64,000 nucleotides of DNA, taken from contig NZ_JACTAB010000006.1 of assembly GCF_014486695.1 (NCBI RefSeq), forward strand, positions 82,674 through 146,673. Direction: 5' to 3'. Source of the stretch: Flavobacterium buctense. Lineage in GTDB: Bacteria > Bacteroidota > Bacteroidia > Flavobacteriales > Flavobacteriaceae. Shown one piece after another: positions 19,436 to 28,250 of this stretch. A model generated the notes under the pieces. That model worked only from the letters and a program-made list of their open reading frames with translations, had not been told where the DNA came from and did no database searches. The number at the start of each line of letters is the position of its first letter. Within the stretch, counting starts at the first letter, position 1. The translations under genes and the position numbers were made by a program.

Positions 19436-22400
19436 TTATCGTTTTACGACACGAAGAGTTTTTACTTCTTCCCCTTGAGAAACTACAATATTATAAACTC
19501 CCGAAGGATATCTTTCTCCGATAGTTGTGTTTTCTAGGTCGTTAACTTTTACGACTCTTTGCTCTACTAATCTGCCTACCATGTCATATACTTTGATAGC
19601 AATAGCTTCAATGTTAGTGGTTTTAACATTAATCAGGAAGTTTTCAGTATAAGGATTCGGATAAGCAGTAGCATTAAATGGCAGCTCTATTTCGGCTTTC
19701 GCTGATGGTGGTGTAGTTATGCTACAATCTTTATCATAAGGAACAAAAGTTCCATACAATTGCATTGAGACAGCAACACTATATACAGTATTAGGTTGTA
19801 ATCCTGTAAACATACTTAGCGTAAAACTTGGAGTTGCACTATCTTGATATTGTTGGTAATCTAAGACACCAAATTCATCATAATGCGTCAACAAGAAGCG
19901 GTAAAGTGTTGCTCCGGCAAATGGCGTAGCATTAATCACTTGGGTATAACTACTAGCCACCAATTCACATTGAGATGATATTATAGAGCTTGTAGGCGGT
20001 TGTGGTGTGAAGATGGAACATACTTGTCCAAATTGTGACCAAGCTGTGATATTAGCTAATTTAATCTTAATTTGAACAGCTACTTTATATTCTGTAGCAT
20101 AGGTTAAGAAACCTACTGGAACCGTTAGCATGGTCAAATTAAAGTTCGGCAAATTACGCTCACCGGTGTAATAGTATATTCCAGGCGCATCGGCACGAGC
20201 CACTCTAAAACGATACGTTATTGCAGAATTTACCGCATTAGCATTGATGGTAGAATTCATAAACAATAGGGTTGAACCACATTGTGAATTAACCACTTTT
20301 GTTGTTGCCACGTTAGTGGTGGTCAATGTACAAACAGAACCATTATAACCTTGTACTTCTCCATTAACAATAGCTGCTACTTGAATAGAGTAGGATGTGC
20401 CATATGCGTAAATGTCGGTATCTGTCAGTTTGAAATGATGTTGAACTGTATCAACGTAATCAACTTGTCCTGTGGATAAATTAGTCACTTTAAAGCGGTA
20501 ACCGATAACAAATCCTTCGCCTAAATAAATTTCTGTACAATTAATGGTATTGTTCAAACCATGATTAATACCGCCACAACTAGGAGAAAGTACATGAACT
20601 ACAATTAGGGGATGACCGTCATATAATGTACCATTACAATTGTTGTCGATATTATCAAAAGGAATTTCGGCAACACCAGGATTGATATCAAAAACCCCAT
20701 CATTACAATCATCATCATTTACAGAATAGTTAGATTCCGGAGGTGTGTCTCCGTCTACGGCACACAATTGAATCGCAGTAGAACCTTCGGCACCATAACC
20801 ATCACCATCACCATCTACAAAGAACGGGAAAGTTTCATGTCGGTCGGCCAAAGTATCATCACAATCGGTTCCGTCAACACTATATCCTTCTGGGGCATTG
20901 TTAGCATCGTCAGAACATAACAGAATTGACGGGCCGGCTCCATAATCATCATCATCATTATCCGCAAAGAAGGGATATGTCAGATAAACAATCACTGTTG
21001 TAGTGGCTGAGTTTTCTTGTAAACAAACACCACTTTGTATTACCGCTCTAAACTGTGTAGTTTCGGCTAACGGTCCTGAAGTATAATTGGTTGTGTTGTT
21101 TGCAATAGGATCCCAACTTAAGAATGGGAATATTGAGCTTTCCCAACGCAATATAGTACCCGTGTGTCCTGACAGCGTCAATAAAGCACTCGTTTCTCCC
21201 GGACAAATTGAGGTTCCGCCACTTACTGCACCGCCAACGGTTGTTGGATTTACGTTAACACTTCCGCTAACAGAATTAGTTCCATCCCAAAAGTATCCTC
21301 CACCATTAGTAAACCCACCATATTGCCATAAACAACCATTTAGTCGGTAACGGAAAGTATAGTAATAAGTACCACTGCTCGGCGGCGTGAAATTATAATA
21401 ATATTCGTCATTAGCAAATCCACCACCAAATTGATTAAAGGAAGCGGTACTCCAATTTGACCAACCTGAAGGGTTAGTATTGGTGGTACTATAGCCAAAC
21501 TGAACATCTATTCCGGCACCTTGAGAACCTCCGCCCGGAGTTACGCCCGCCTCATAAACTTGTCCGTAAGCAGTCATGCTCGAACCTTGACAAATGGTTG
21601 CGTTTGGTGGCCATTGTAAGTTAGCCCAATCCAAAGATTGAACGGTCAATACACCACTTACATAATTGGTACCATCCCAAGTACCACCATCCCATTGTTG
21701 GAATCCTCCATATTGCCAAGTACAACCATTTTGTCGGTATCTAAAAGTATAATAATAAGTACCGGGAACGTTTGAACTAAAGTCATAATAGTATTCATCA
21801 TTATTTGGACCGCCACCATATTGATTAAACAAGGTAGGGAACCAATTAGACCATCCTGAAGGATTGGTGTTAGTGCTACTGTAACCGAATTGCACTTCAA
21901 TGTTTGCCCCTTGTTGGCCAATAACAGTGGTTACATTTGGCTCATAAACTTGTCCGTAAGCAGTAAAACTACCGCCGGGACAAATAGTAGCATTAGGAGG
22001 CCATTGTAAGTTAACATGATCTAGTAAATCCACCGTAACTGTAAAGGTACAACTTGCGGTATTGCCATGACCGTCATCAGCAGTAGCCGTAACAGTTGTA
22101 GTGCCAACGGCAAATAGTGAACCCGATGCCGGGCTGTAACTAATTGTAGCTGTTCCGCAATTATCTGAAGCTGAAGCTGCAAAAGTAACTACAGCACCAC
22201 ACGAACCGGGATCCATATCAACATTAATATTAGCCGGACAAGTAATAGTTGGCGCTTCTGTATCATTAACAGTTACCGTTTGATTACAGGAAGCCGTATT
22301 ACCGGAAGCATCAGTTGCTGTCCAGGTTACAGTTGTATTTCCAAACGGGAAGGTTGGAGGAGCATTGTTGCTGATGAATTGACGATTGATTGAGATGTCA

Positions 22401-25099
22401 TCAATAATGAATCCAACGGTACCACCCCAACCCGGTGAAGGTAAAAATGTTAATTGGTGCGTAGTTTGTGTAGCCACAAATGTTAGCGTTTCAGGTGTTA
22501 AATTGAAAATATTATTAGAACGACTAACCGTGGTATTTAAAGCTCCACCATCAAGAGTAATTACTGTCCCTACTGTTGGTGGTGCGCCTGATCTTCTAGA
22601 AGCTCTGAAAGTCAACTGATAGGTTTGACCGACTACAAAACCGCTAATGCTTTGACATAAAGATACCGGCTCATGATCAATCTCAGCTACGGCGTTAAAA
22701 GGATTAGTGCCACCATATCCGGCTTCTGTGCCATAAGCTTCTACATTATTGCCGCATTGATTCCAATTGTCACTACCGGAATCAAAACTTCCGTTAACTG
22801 ACATTTGAGGTGCTACAGAACAATTATCTGTAATAACAGGTGCTGTTAGTGTTGCGGTACCCGAGCAAAGTCCGGGTGTGTTGCTTACAACTACTGTTGG
22901 TGCACAAGTAATGCTTGGTGCTTCTGTATCGTTAACGGTTACCGTGAAGGTACAACTGGCAGTATTGCCATGGCCGTCATTAGCGGTTACTGTTACGGTA
23001 GAGGTTCCTTTACTAAAGAATGAACCCGATACCGGACTATAACTTAGGTTAGCCGTTCCACAATTATCAGTGGCAGTGGCAGCAAAAGTTACATTGGCAC
23101 CACATTGACCGGGAGTATTGTTTACTACAATATTGGTAGGACATGTTATCACCGGTGGTTGGGTATCATTGACTGTTACAGTAAAGCTGCAAGTACTTGT
23201 ATTGCCGCTTGCATCGGTAGCTACAAAAGTATTGGTAGTTGTGCCAACCGGGAAGAATGCATTTTGTGCCAAACCGTTAGTTTGAGTCAGTTTTGCGCCT
23301 TCAATTTCTATGATGGAATAACGGAAAGCAGTATTCACTAAATCGTTCCAACATCCTCCGGTTTCAAATTCAAGATGGTTTTCAAAATTGCCTCCATTGG
23401 GTTCTCCACCACACCAATTTGTATATGAAGAGGATTCACAAGTAATATACTCCCAAACACCATTCGCTATTAGGTCATTTCCACCTATCCAACCGAATCC
23501 GGCACCACTGGCATTGAGCGCATTATTTTCTGCTGCCGAAGTTATTACTGCGAGATGTCCGCCGGCTGCAATAGCACTGCTTTGAGCCGTAGCATAATTC
23601 ATTAGTGCGGTCGATTGATAGTAATAACTATTACCATAACTTGCTTTATAAGTATAGCCTGTCGGTGCAGCCGGACGGCAATTTTCTGTTATAACCGGAG
23701 TAGTATAACAAACTTTAGCCCCGCATTGTCCCGGAGTATTGTTAACTGTTATATTGGCCGGACAAGCAATCGTTGGCGTTTGTGTATCATTTACCGTTAC
23801 AGTGAATGTACAGCTCTGTGTTCCACAATTATTGGTTGCCGTGGCAGTTACTGTGGTAGTACCTAAAGGGAAAAAGCTTCCCGATGGAATGGAATAAGTC
23901 ACAGTAGGAGAGGTGCCGGTTGTAGTGGCTACAGGATAAGTAACATTGGCGCCACATTGACCGGAAGTATTACCCATATTAATATTGGTCGGACAATTTA
24001 TAGTTGGTGGTGTACAAAGAACTCCTACACATTGCCATTGCACCGTATAGCGAAGAATTAAACCATACGCATCAGTGCCTCCGTTTCCACTACCGTCAAA
24101 AGTGGTAGTGACTTGTGGACTGCTACAACTCGTTCCGCCGGTACAGTAACCACATACAGAGCCACAAGTTCCGCCATAACTGCCTACAGCATTATAACCT
24201 AAACTTTGACAAATGTATGTAGCATGATAAATACCTGAGTTATTAGCGGAAATCCAAGCTCCCGTTGGACCGGCAGAACAAACTACATATCCTGAGCCGG
24301 TAAAAGGGTCAGTGCCAATCTGACAAGCAGTAGGCAAAGCCGTTGTGATAATTTGATTGCGGTATTGTTCCCCATTAATTAAAAGTGTCGGAGAGGCATT
24401 AATTCCTGCTGTTTGTGCTAAATTAATATTGCTTCTGAATAGTGCTTGACTTTCAGCACTTTTAGAGGCTAAGTCTAATGTTTGTATATCAATACCGGCT
24501 TCAGAAGCGGCAAGTTGCCAGTTATTATCAGTATAGTTTTTTGCTCTTGCCGTAAGATAAGCAACTAGCTTTTCAGGATAGTCACGCGCTACAACAAGTT
24601 GTCTGATATTTTCATCGATTTCTTCTTGTCCGTGCATGCTGCTAAATACTTTCTGATCACCAACAAGTTCTTCGCTGGCTATAAAATTAAGTCGAAAATC
24701 AACCTGATGGCCAAACTCTTTTACTAATGGTAAAAGCGTTTCTTCAGCCATTACTCCAAAAGGACATTTACTCATTACAAATAAGTCAAGCGTCACTTTT
24801 GCGTTTGATTTTAGTTTTTGTTGAATTTCGTCTCGTACCGTATAGATTACATTTTGAGGCGATTTATCCGCACTTTCCATCGTTGCAAAGCAACCGGAAG
24901 ATTTGTCATTCGATAAGTTTACGGTGTTAGTTGAAGTAGTAAACCCCTGATTTTCTAATTGCCCTGCAGAGTTAGGGAATATTTTTGCTTCTTTTTTGAG
25001 GTCTTTGAGGTCAGGTTGATTTACTTTTTGTGCGAAGGAGGGCGTTGAAATTAACACCATTGCACAAATTAATCTGGTTAGAAATAGTAATTTTTTCAT
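19436..25099 (-). CDS. Giant T9SS surface protein: DsbA-like, HYR, C-type lectin and metal-binding repeats
   Basis: The start is at 25099, where the signal peptide begins (MKKLLFLTRLICAMVLIST). In order, the 1887 residues show: a thioredoxin/DsbA-like domain (about 95-265) with MSKCPFGVMAEE but only one cysteine at the active site, and a cis-proline segment ASPTLLINGEQ; several HYR repeats with the CPANI and TFTVTVND signatures; a C-type lectin-like domain (about 490-615, YITCESSSYTNWCGGEPNG); a jelly-roll-like insert (NGSFDSGSDNWNQCG); two tandem about 125-residue repeats each starting LQWPPNATIC; two DxDxDxYG calcium-type motifs (DNDDDDYGAG and DGDGDGYGAEG); and a C-terminal T9SS sorting domain (AYPNPYTENFLINV). 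It is probably a secreted adhesin or glycan-binding protein. It is monocistronic. Confidence 0.85.
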   Translation of the reverse strand: MKKLLFLTRLICAMVLISTPSFAQKVNQPDLKDLKKEAKIFPNSAGQLENQGFTTSTNTVNLSNDKSSGCFATMESADKSPQNVIYTVRDEIQQKLKSNAKVTLDLFVMSKCPFGVMAEETLLPLVKEFGHQVDFRLNFIASEELVGDQKVFSSMHGQEEIDENIRQLVVARDYPEKLVAYLTARAKNYTDNNWQLAASEAGIDIQTLDLASKSAESQALFRSNINLAQTAGINASPTLLINGEQYRNQIITTALPTACQIGTDPFTGSGYVVCSAGPTGAWISANNSGIYHATYICQSLGYNAVGSYGGTCGSVCGYCTGGTSCSSPQVTTTFDGSGNGGTDAYGLILRYTVQWQCVGVLCTPPTINCPTNINMGNTSGQCGANVTYPVATTTGTSPTVTYSIPSGSFFPLGTTTVTATATNNCGTQSCTFTVTVNDTQTPTIACPANITVNNTPGQCGAKVCYTTPVITENCRPAAPTGYTYKASYGNSYYYQSTALMNYATAQSSAIAAGGHLAVITSAAENNALNASGAGFGWIGGNDLIANGVWEYITCESSSYTNWCGGEPNGGNFENHLEFETGGCWNDLVNTAFRYSIIEIEGAKLTQTNGLAQNAFFPVGTTTNTFVATDASGNTSTCSFTVTVNDTQPPVITCPTNIVVNNTPGQCGANVTFAATATDNCGTANLSYSPVSGSFFSKGTSTVTVTANDGHGNTASCTFTVTVNDTEAPSITCAPTVVVSNTPGLCSGTATLTAPVITDNCSVAPQMSVNGSFDSGSDNWNQCGNNVEAYGTEAGYGGTNPFNAVAEIDHEPVSLCQSISGFVVGQTYQLTFRASRRSGAPPTVGTVITLDGGALNTTVSRSNNIFNLTPETLTFVATQTTHQLTFLPSPGWGGTVGFIIDDISINRQFISNNAPPTFPFGNTTVTWTATDASGNTASCNQTVTVNDTEAPTITCPANINVDMDPGSCGAVVTFAASASDNCGTATISYSPASGSLFAVGTTTVTATADDGHGNTASCTFTVTVDLLDHVNLQWPPNATICPGGSFTAYGQVYEPNVTTVIGQQGANIEVQFGYSSTNTNPSGWSNWFPTLFNQYGGGPNNDEYYYDFSSNVPGTYYYTFRYRQNGCTWQYGGFQQWDGGTWDGTNYVSGVLTVQSLDWANLQWPPNATICQGSSMTAYGQVYEAGVTPGGGSQGAGIDVQFGYSTTNTNPSGWSNWSTASFNQFGGGFANDEYYYNFTPPSSGTYYYTFRYRLNGCLWQYGGFTNGGGYFWDGTNSVSGSVNVNPTTVGGAVSGGTSICPGETSALLTLSGHTGTILRWESSIFPFLSWDPIANNTTNYTSGPLAETTQFRAVIQSGVCLQENSATTTVIVYLTYPFFADNDDDDYGAGPSILLCSDDANNAPEGYSVDGTDCDDTLADRHETFPFFVDGDGDGYGAEGSTAIQLCAVDGDTPPESNYSVNDDDCNDGVFDINPGVAEIPFDNIDNNCNGTLYDGHPLIVVHVLSPSCGGINHGLNNTINCTEIYLGEGFVIGYRFKVTNLSTGQVDYVDTVQHHFKLTDTDIYAYGTSYSIQVAAIVNGEVQGYNGSVCTLTTTNVATTKVVNSQCGSTLLFMNSTINANAVNSAITYRFRVARADAPGIYYYTGERNLPNFNLTMLTVPVGFLTYATEYKVAVQIKIKLANITAWSQFGQVCSIFTPQPPTSSIISSQCELVASSYTQVINATPFAGATLYRFLLTHYDEFGVLDYQQYQDSATPSFTLSMFTGLQPNTVYSVAVSMQLYGTFVPYDKDCSITTPPSAKAEIELPFNATAYPNPYTENFLINVKTTNIEAIAIKVYDMVGRLVEQRVVKVNDLENTTIGERYPSGVYNIVVSQGEEVKTLRVVKR

Positions 25100-25385
25100 A
25101 TAAACCAAAATTTAGATTACCTACTCTTTGAAGGGATTTTCGGTTTCTTCCCAATACACAATAGACTATAATTTCACTCTTCAAAAGAAGAACGAAAACG
25201 ATGTGAGGAACAGTTCAAACACCAGTGATGTCTAAACTACCATTAGTAGGTATTGAAAAAAAACGTAGGTCGAAACGAAATCAAGCATCAATTATGGAGA
25301 AATTGATTTTCGTTTATAGAAATTAAGAATTGTTTAGCTATAATTTTAGCTTTTTTAATTCTTAAATAAATTTAACACTATTCTA
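25100..25385. other. Intergenic region with two inverted repeats
   Basis: No gene is seen. AAACGAAATCAA and TTGATTTTCGTTT (about 25274-25315) form a near-perfect inverted repeat. ATTAAGAATT pairs with AATTCTTAAA further right (about 25319-25367). They may be operators or the leader of the short transcript ending at 25556. No strong promoter for the giant T9SS gene is visible. Confidence 0.4.
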
Positions 25386-25595
25386 ATGGTTAAACAAAAC
25401 AAATCCGATGAACTACAATTTAATACCGTTAAAACGACAATCTTTTGTAGAACAAACGTTAATATTTATATAGAACAAATTGGAAATAGTCACATAATAG
25501 TTGCTCAAGGAAAAGGATATAAAAAAACCGTCGCGATCCCTCGTGACGGTTTTTTCTTTATCATAGCCTTGTTATTGGTTAGGACCAAATTATAA
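25386..25595 (+). other. Short orphan reading frame ahead of a terminator; coding status doubtful
   Basis: An ATG at 25386 opens a 69-codon frame with a segment FCRTNVNIYIEQIGNSHIIV. However, the frame runs straight through the terminator at 25521-25556, which is unlike a real gene. A shorter transcript, coding or not, ending at the terminator is possible. I do not recognise a family. Confidence 0.2.
25521..25556. terminator. Strong bidirectional terminator
   Basis: AAAAACCGTC and GACGGTTTTT form a long stem around GCGATCCCTCGT, flanked by A and T runs, so it can act in both directions. On the minus strand it would end the yceI transcript about 155 bases after its stop. Confidence 0.75.
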
Positions 25596-25712
25596 TTTGG
25601 TGACTGCTTTCTTCTCTTGACCCAACAACATTGCTTTTTTGTTAAAACAAATTTGGTGCTTTTCTACCCTAGTTGCGTTGCAAAATTCCGGCTAATTGTT
25701 ATATAATTTTCA

Positions 25713-26243
25713 TTACTCTTTTACAAACTGTACTTCGGCATTCAACTTAATGTCTTCACCCACCAAAACACCACCGGTTTCTAAAGCAGCATTCCAAGTC
25801 AAGCCAAACTCCTTTCGATTGATTTTACCATTTAAAGAAAGCCCGATTTTAGTATTTTCCCAAGGATCTTTCATCAAACCACTGTATTCGGCGTCTAAAG
25901 TGATGTTTTTGGTTACGTCTTTAATAGTCAAATCACCACTGATTTTGTATTCGCCTTCGTTTACTTTTTTAACGTCGGTGCTTTTAAAAGTAAGGGTTCC
26001 AAAGTTTTCAACGTCAAAGAAATCCGCACTTCTCAAGTGATTATCTCGATCATCGTTTCCGGTATTAATTGAACTTACTTCAGCCGAAAAAGTAATCGCT
26101 GAGGTTTCAAATTGTTCATCATCATTTGCTATTGCCGCTTCAAACGAATTGAATTTTCCGGATACATTAGTAAACATCATGTGTTTTACTTTAAAGCCTA
26201 TTTCTGAGTGTGTAGGGTCGATTGCCCAAGTTGCTTTTGCCAT
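25713..26243 (-). CDS. YceI-family lipid-binding-like protein
   Basis: The 176 residues match the YceI family: WAIDPTHSEIGFKVKHMMFTNVSGKF at the start, RDNHLRSADFFDVENFGTL in the middle and NRKEFGLTWNAALETGGVLV near the end. YceI folds into a lipocalin-like barrel that binds polyisoprenoids. This copy has no signal peptide, as in many Bacteroidota, so it is predicted to be cytoplasmic. It is monocistronic and divergent from the ABC exporter. Confidence 0.9.
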   Translation of the reverse strand: MAKATWAIDPTHSEIGFKVKHMMFTNVSGKFNSFEAAIANDDEQFETSAITFSAEVSSINTGNDDRDNHLRSADFFDVENFGTLTFKSTDVKKVNEGEYKISGDLTIKDVTKNITLDAEYSGLMKDPWENTKIGLSLNGKINRKEFGLTWNAALETGGVLVGEDIKLNAEVQFVKE

Positions 26244-26438
26244 TGTTTTTTATTTTTAATGAATTAAATTAAAGTCTTGTTTTTATAAAGTAGTTTTTAA
26301 TACTTCTTTTGAACAAGGCAAGGGTATGCCGGGTTTCAATCCGGGACACTTAACCTAGATTAAGAAATTAGATGGTTTGTTTTAGACTGTTAAATAGTTA
26401 ATTTTTTCAAAAATAAAATCAGGAAGCCAATAGTATCG

Positions 26439-26446
26439 TAGTTTTG
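26439..26446 (+). promoter_or_regulatory. -7 element of the ABC exporter gene
   Basis: TAGTTTTG matches TAnnTTTG, 22 bases before the start at 26469. No matching TTG is seen. Confidence 0.4.
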
Positions 26447-26468
26447 CACTTCCGTTTTTTAGACAACT

Positions 26469-28217
26469 ATGAAAATATTATATACTTACATACAGCAGCA
26501 CAAATTACTGTTGTTCTTGGCTCTTTTTTTAGCCGCCATCAACCAATGCTTTTCTCTATTCGATTCGATTATTATTGGTAAATTATTAAATGAATGTGGC
26601 GTAGGCGTGGCCAATTTCAATCACAACCAAGAAACTTTTGTCAAAGCAGTTTTAGGTTGGTTAGGCTTATCACTGGGAGCCGCCATGATGTCGAGAATTG
26701 CTAAAAACTTCCAAGATTATTTTACCAATATTATCATCCAACGCACGGGTGCTCAAATGTATACCGATGGCATTCAAAAAGCACTGCAATTGCCTTACCA
26801 AGATTTTGAAGACCAAAGAAGTGGTGAAACGTTAGGCAAGTTGCAAAAGGTAAAAACCGATTGCGAGAAGTTTATTACGTTGTCTATTTCTATGGTTTTT
26901 CAAACGCTTATCGGGATTGTTTTTGTAGTGGTTTATGCCATAAACATCCACTGGCTTTTAGGACCGATTTTCTTAGCTACCGTTCCGGTTATTGCTTTGG
27001 TGAGTTCTTTTTTAGGCAAAAAAATCAAGAAGGTTTCTCGTGAGATATTAGGCGAAACCACTGCATTAGCCGGCGCTACAACTGAGTCGCTTAGAAATAT
27101 CGAATTGGTGAAAAGCTTAGGCCTAACCGAACAAGAAGTCAATCGATTGAACAACACTACTATTAAAATCTTGGGATTAGAATTGAAAAAAGTGCGTTTT
27201 ATTCGTTCGTTAAGTTTTATCCAAGGTACTTCGGTGCATTTTATGAGAACGACTTTAGTATTTGCCCTATACATGTTCATTTTTAACGGCATTATCAAAC
27301 CCGGCGATTTAATCACGTTGATGTTTTTCTCTTTCTTTTTATTCAATCCGTTGCAGGAATTGGGAAATGTGATTGCAACCTACAACGAAACCAAAGCTTC
27401 TATGGACAACTTTAGCGAGTTGATGAATGCGAAAAGTGAAAGCAAACCTTTGCATCCGCAAACAATAGGTTCTATCAATCACTTGAGATTTTCACATATA
27501 TCCTTCAAACACCAATCGGCGATGACTTATGCCGTGAAAGATATTTCTTTTGAAGCCAAAGCCGGTGAAACCATCGCTTTTGTTGGTCCGTCAGGAAGTG
27601 GCAAAACGACTTTGGTTAAAATGTTAGTCGGATTATATACGCCGGAATCGGGTTCTATTTTTTACAATGAAAAGAACGCCAAAGACATTGATTTGAACGA
27701 ACTCCGACAGCAATTAGGCTTTGTAACCCAAGATGCACAATTGTTTTCAGGAACGATAAAAGACAATTTATTGTTTGTAAAACCAACGGCGACAGCGGAA
27801 GAACTAAACGATGTTTTGCAAAAATCCGCTTGTCAAAATCTGTTAGAACGTGCCGAAAAAGGCATCGACACTACCATAGGCGAGGGCGGAATCAAAGTGT
27901 CCGGTGGTGAGAAGCAACGGTTGTCTATTGCCAGAGCTTTGTTAAGAAACCCGAAATTACTGCTTTTTGATGAAGCCACTTCAGCCTTGGATTCAATAAC
28001 CGAAGAGGAAATCACCCAAACCATCAGAAACATTTCTTCTAAACAAGACCAAATAACGGTTCTGATTGCACACCGTTTGTCTACGATTATGCATGCGGAT
28101 AAAATATTTGTATTGGAGCAAGGACAAATTATCGAGCAAGGAAAACACCTCGATTTAATTGAAGAAAAAGGATTGTATTACGCCATGTGGCGCCAACAAA
28201 TCGGAGAGAGAAAATAG
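26469..28217 (+). CDS. ABC exporter, fused membrane and ATPase domains (MsbA-like)
   Basis: The 582-residue half-transporter has an N-terminal six-helix membrane domain (residues 1-320) and a nucleotide-binding domain with Walker A GPSGSGKTT, Q-loop in LGFVTQDAQLFSG, signature VSGGEKQR, Walker B LLLFDEATSALD and switch histidine in IAHRLST. Such proteins work as dimers and export lipids, peptides or drugs; the substrate is unknown. No peptidase domain or partner gene is present, so homodimer function is likely. Confidence 0.9.
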   Translation: MKILYTYIQQHKLLLFLALFLAAINQCFSLFDSIIIGKLLNECGVGVANFNHNQETFVKAVLGWLGLSLGAAMMSRIAKNFQDYFTNIIIQRTGAQMYTDGIQKALQLPYQDFEDQRSGETLGKLQKVKTDCEKFITLSISMVFQTLIGIVFVVVYAINIHWLLGPIFLATVPVIALVSSFLGKKIKKVSREILGETTALAGATTESLRNIELVKSLGLTEQEVNRLNNTTIKILGLELKKVRFIRSLSFIQGTSVHFMRTTLVFALYMFIFNGIIKPGDLITLMFFSFFLFNPLQELGNVIATYNETKASMDNFSELMNAKSESKPLHPQTIGSINHLRFSHISFKHQSAMTYAVKDISFEAKAGETIAFVGPSGSGKTTLVKMLVGLYTPESGSIFYNEKNAKDIDLNELRQQLGFVTQDAQLFSGTIKDNLLFVKPTATAEELNDVLQKSACQNLLERAEKGIDTTIGEGGIKVSGGEKQRLSIARALLRNPKLLLFDEATSALDSITEEEITQTIRNISSKQDQITVLIAHRLSTIMHADKIFVLEQGQIIEQGKHLDLIEEKGLYYAMWRQQIGERK

Positions 28218-28250
28218 TTTTAGCACCAATAGCTTTTCAACAAAACATAA

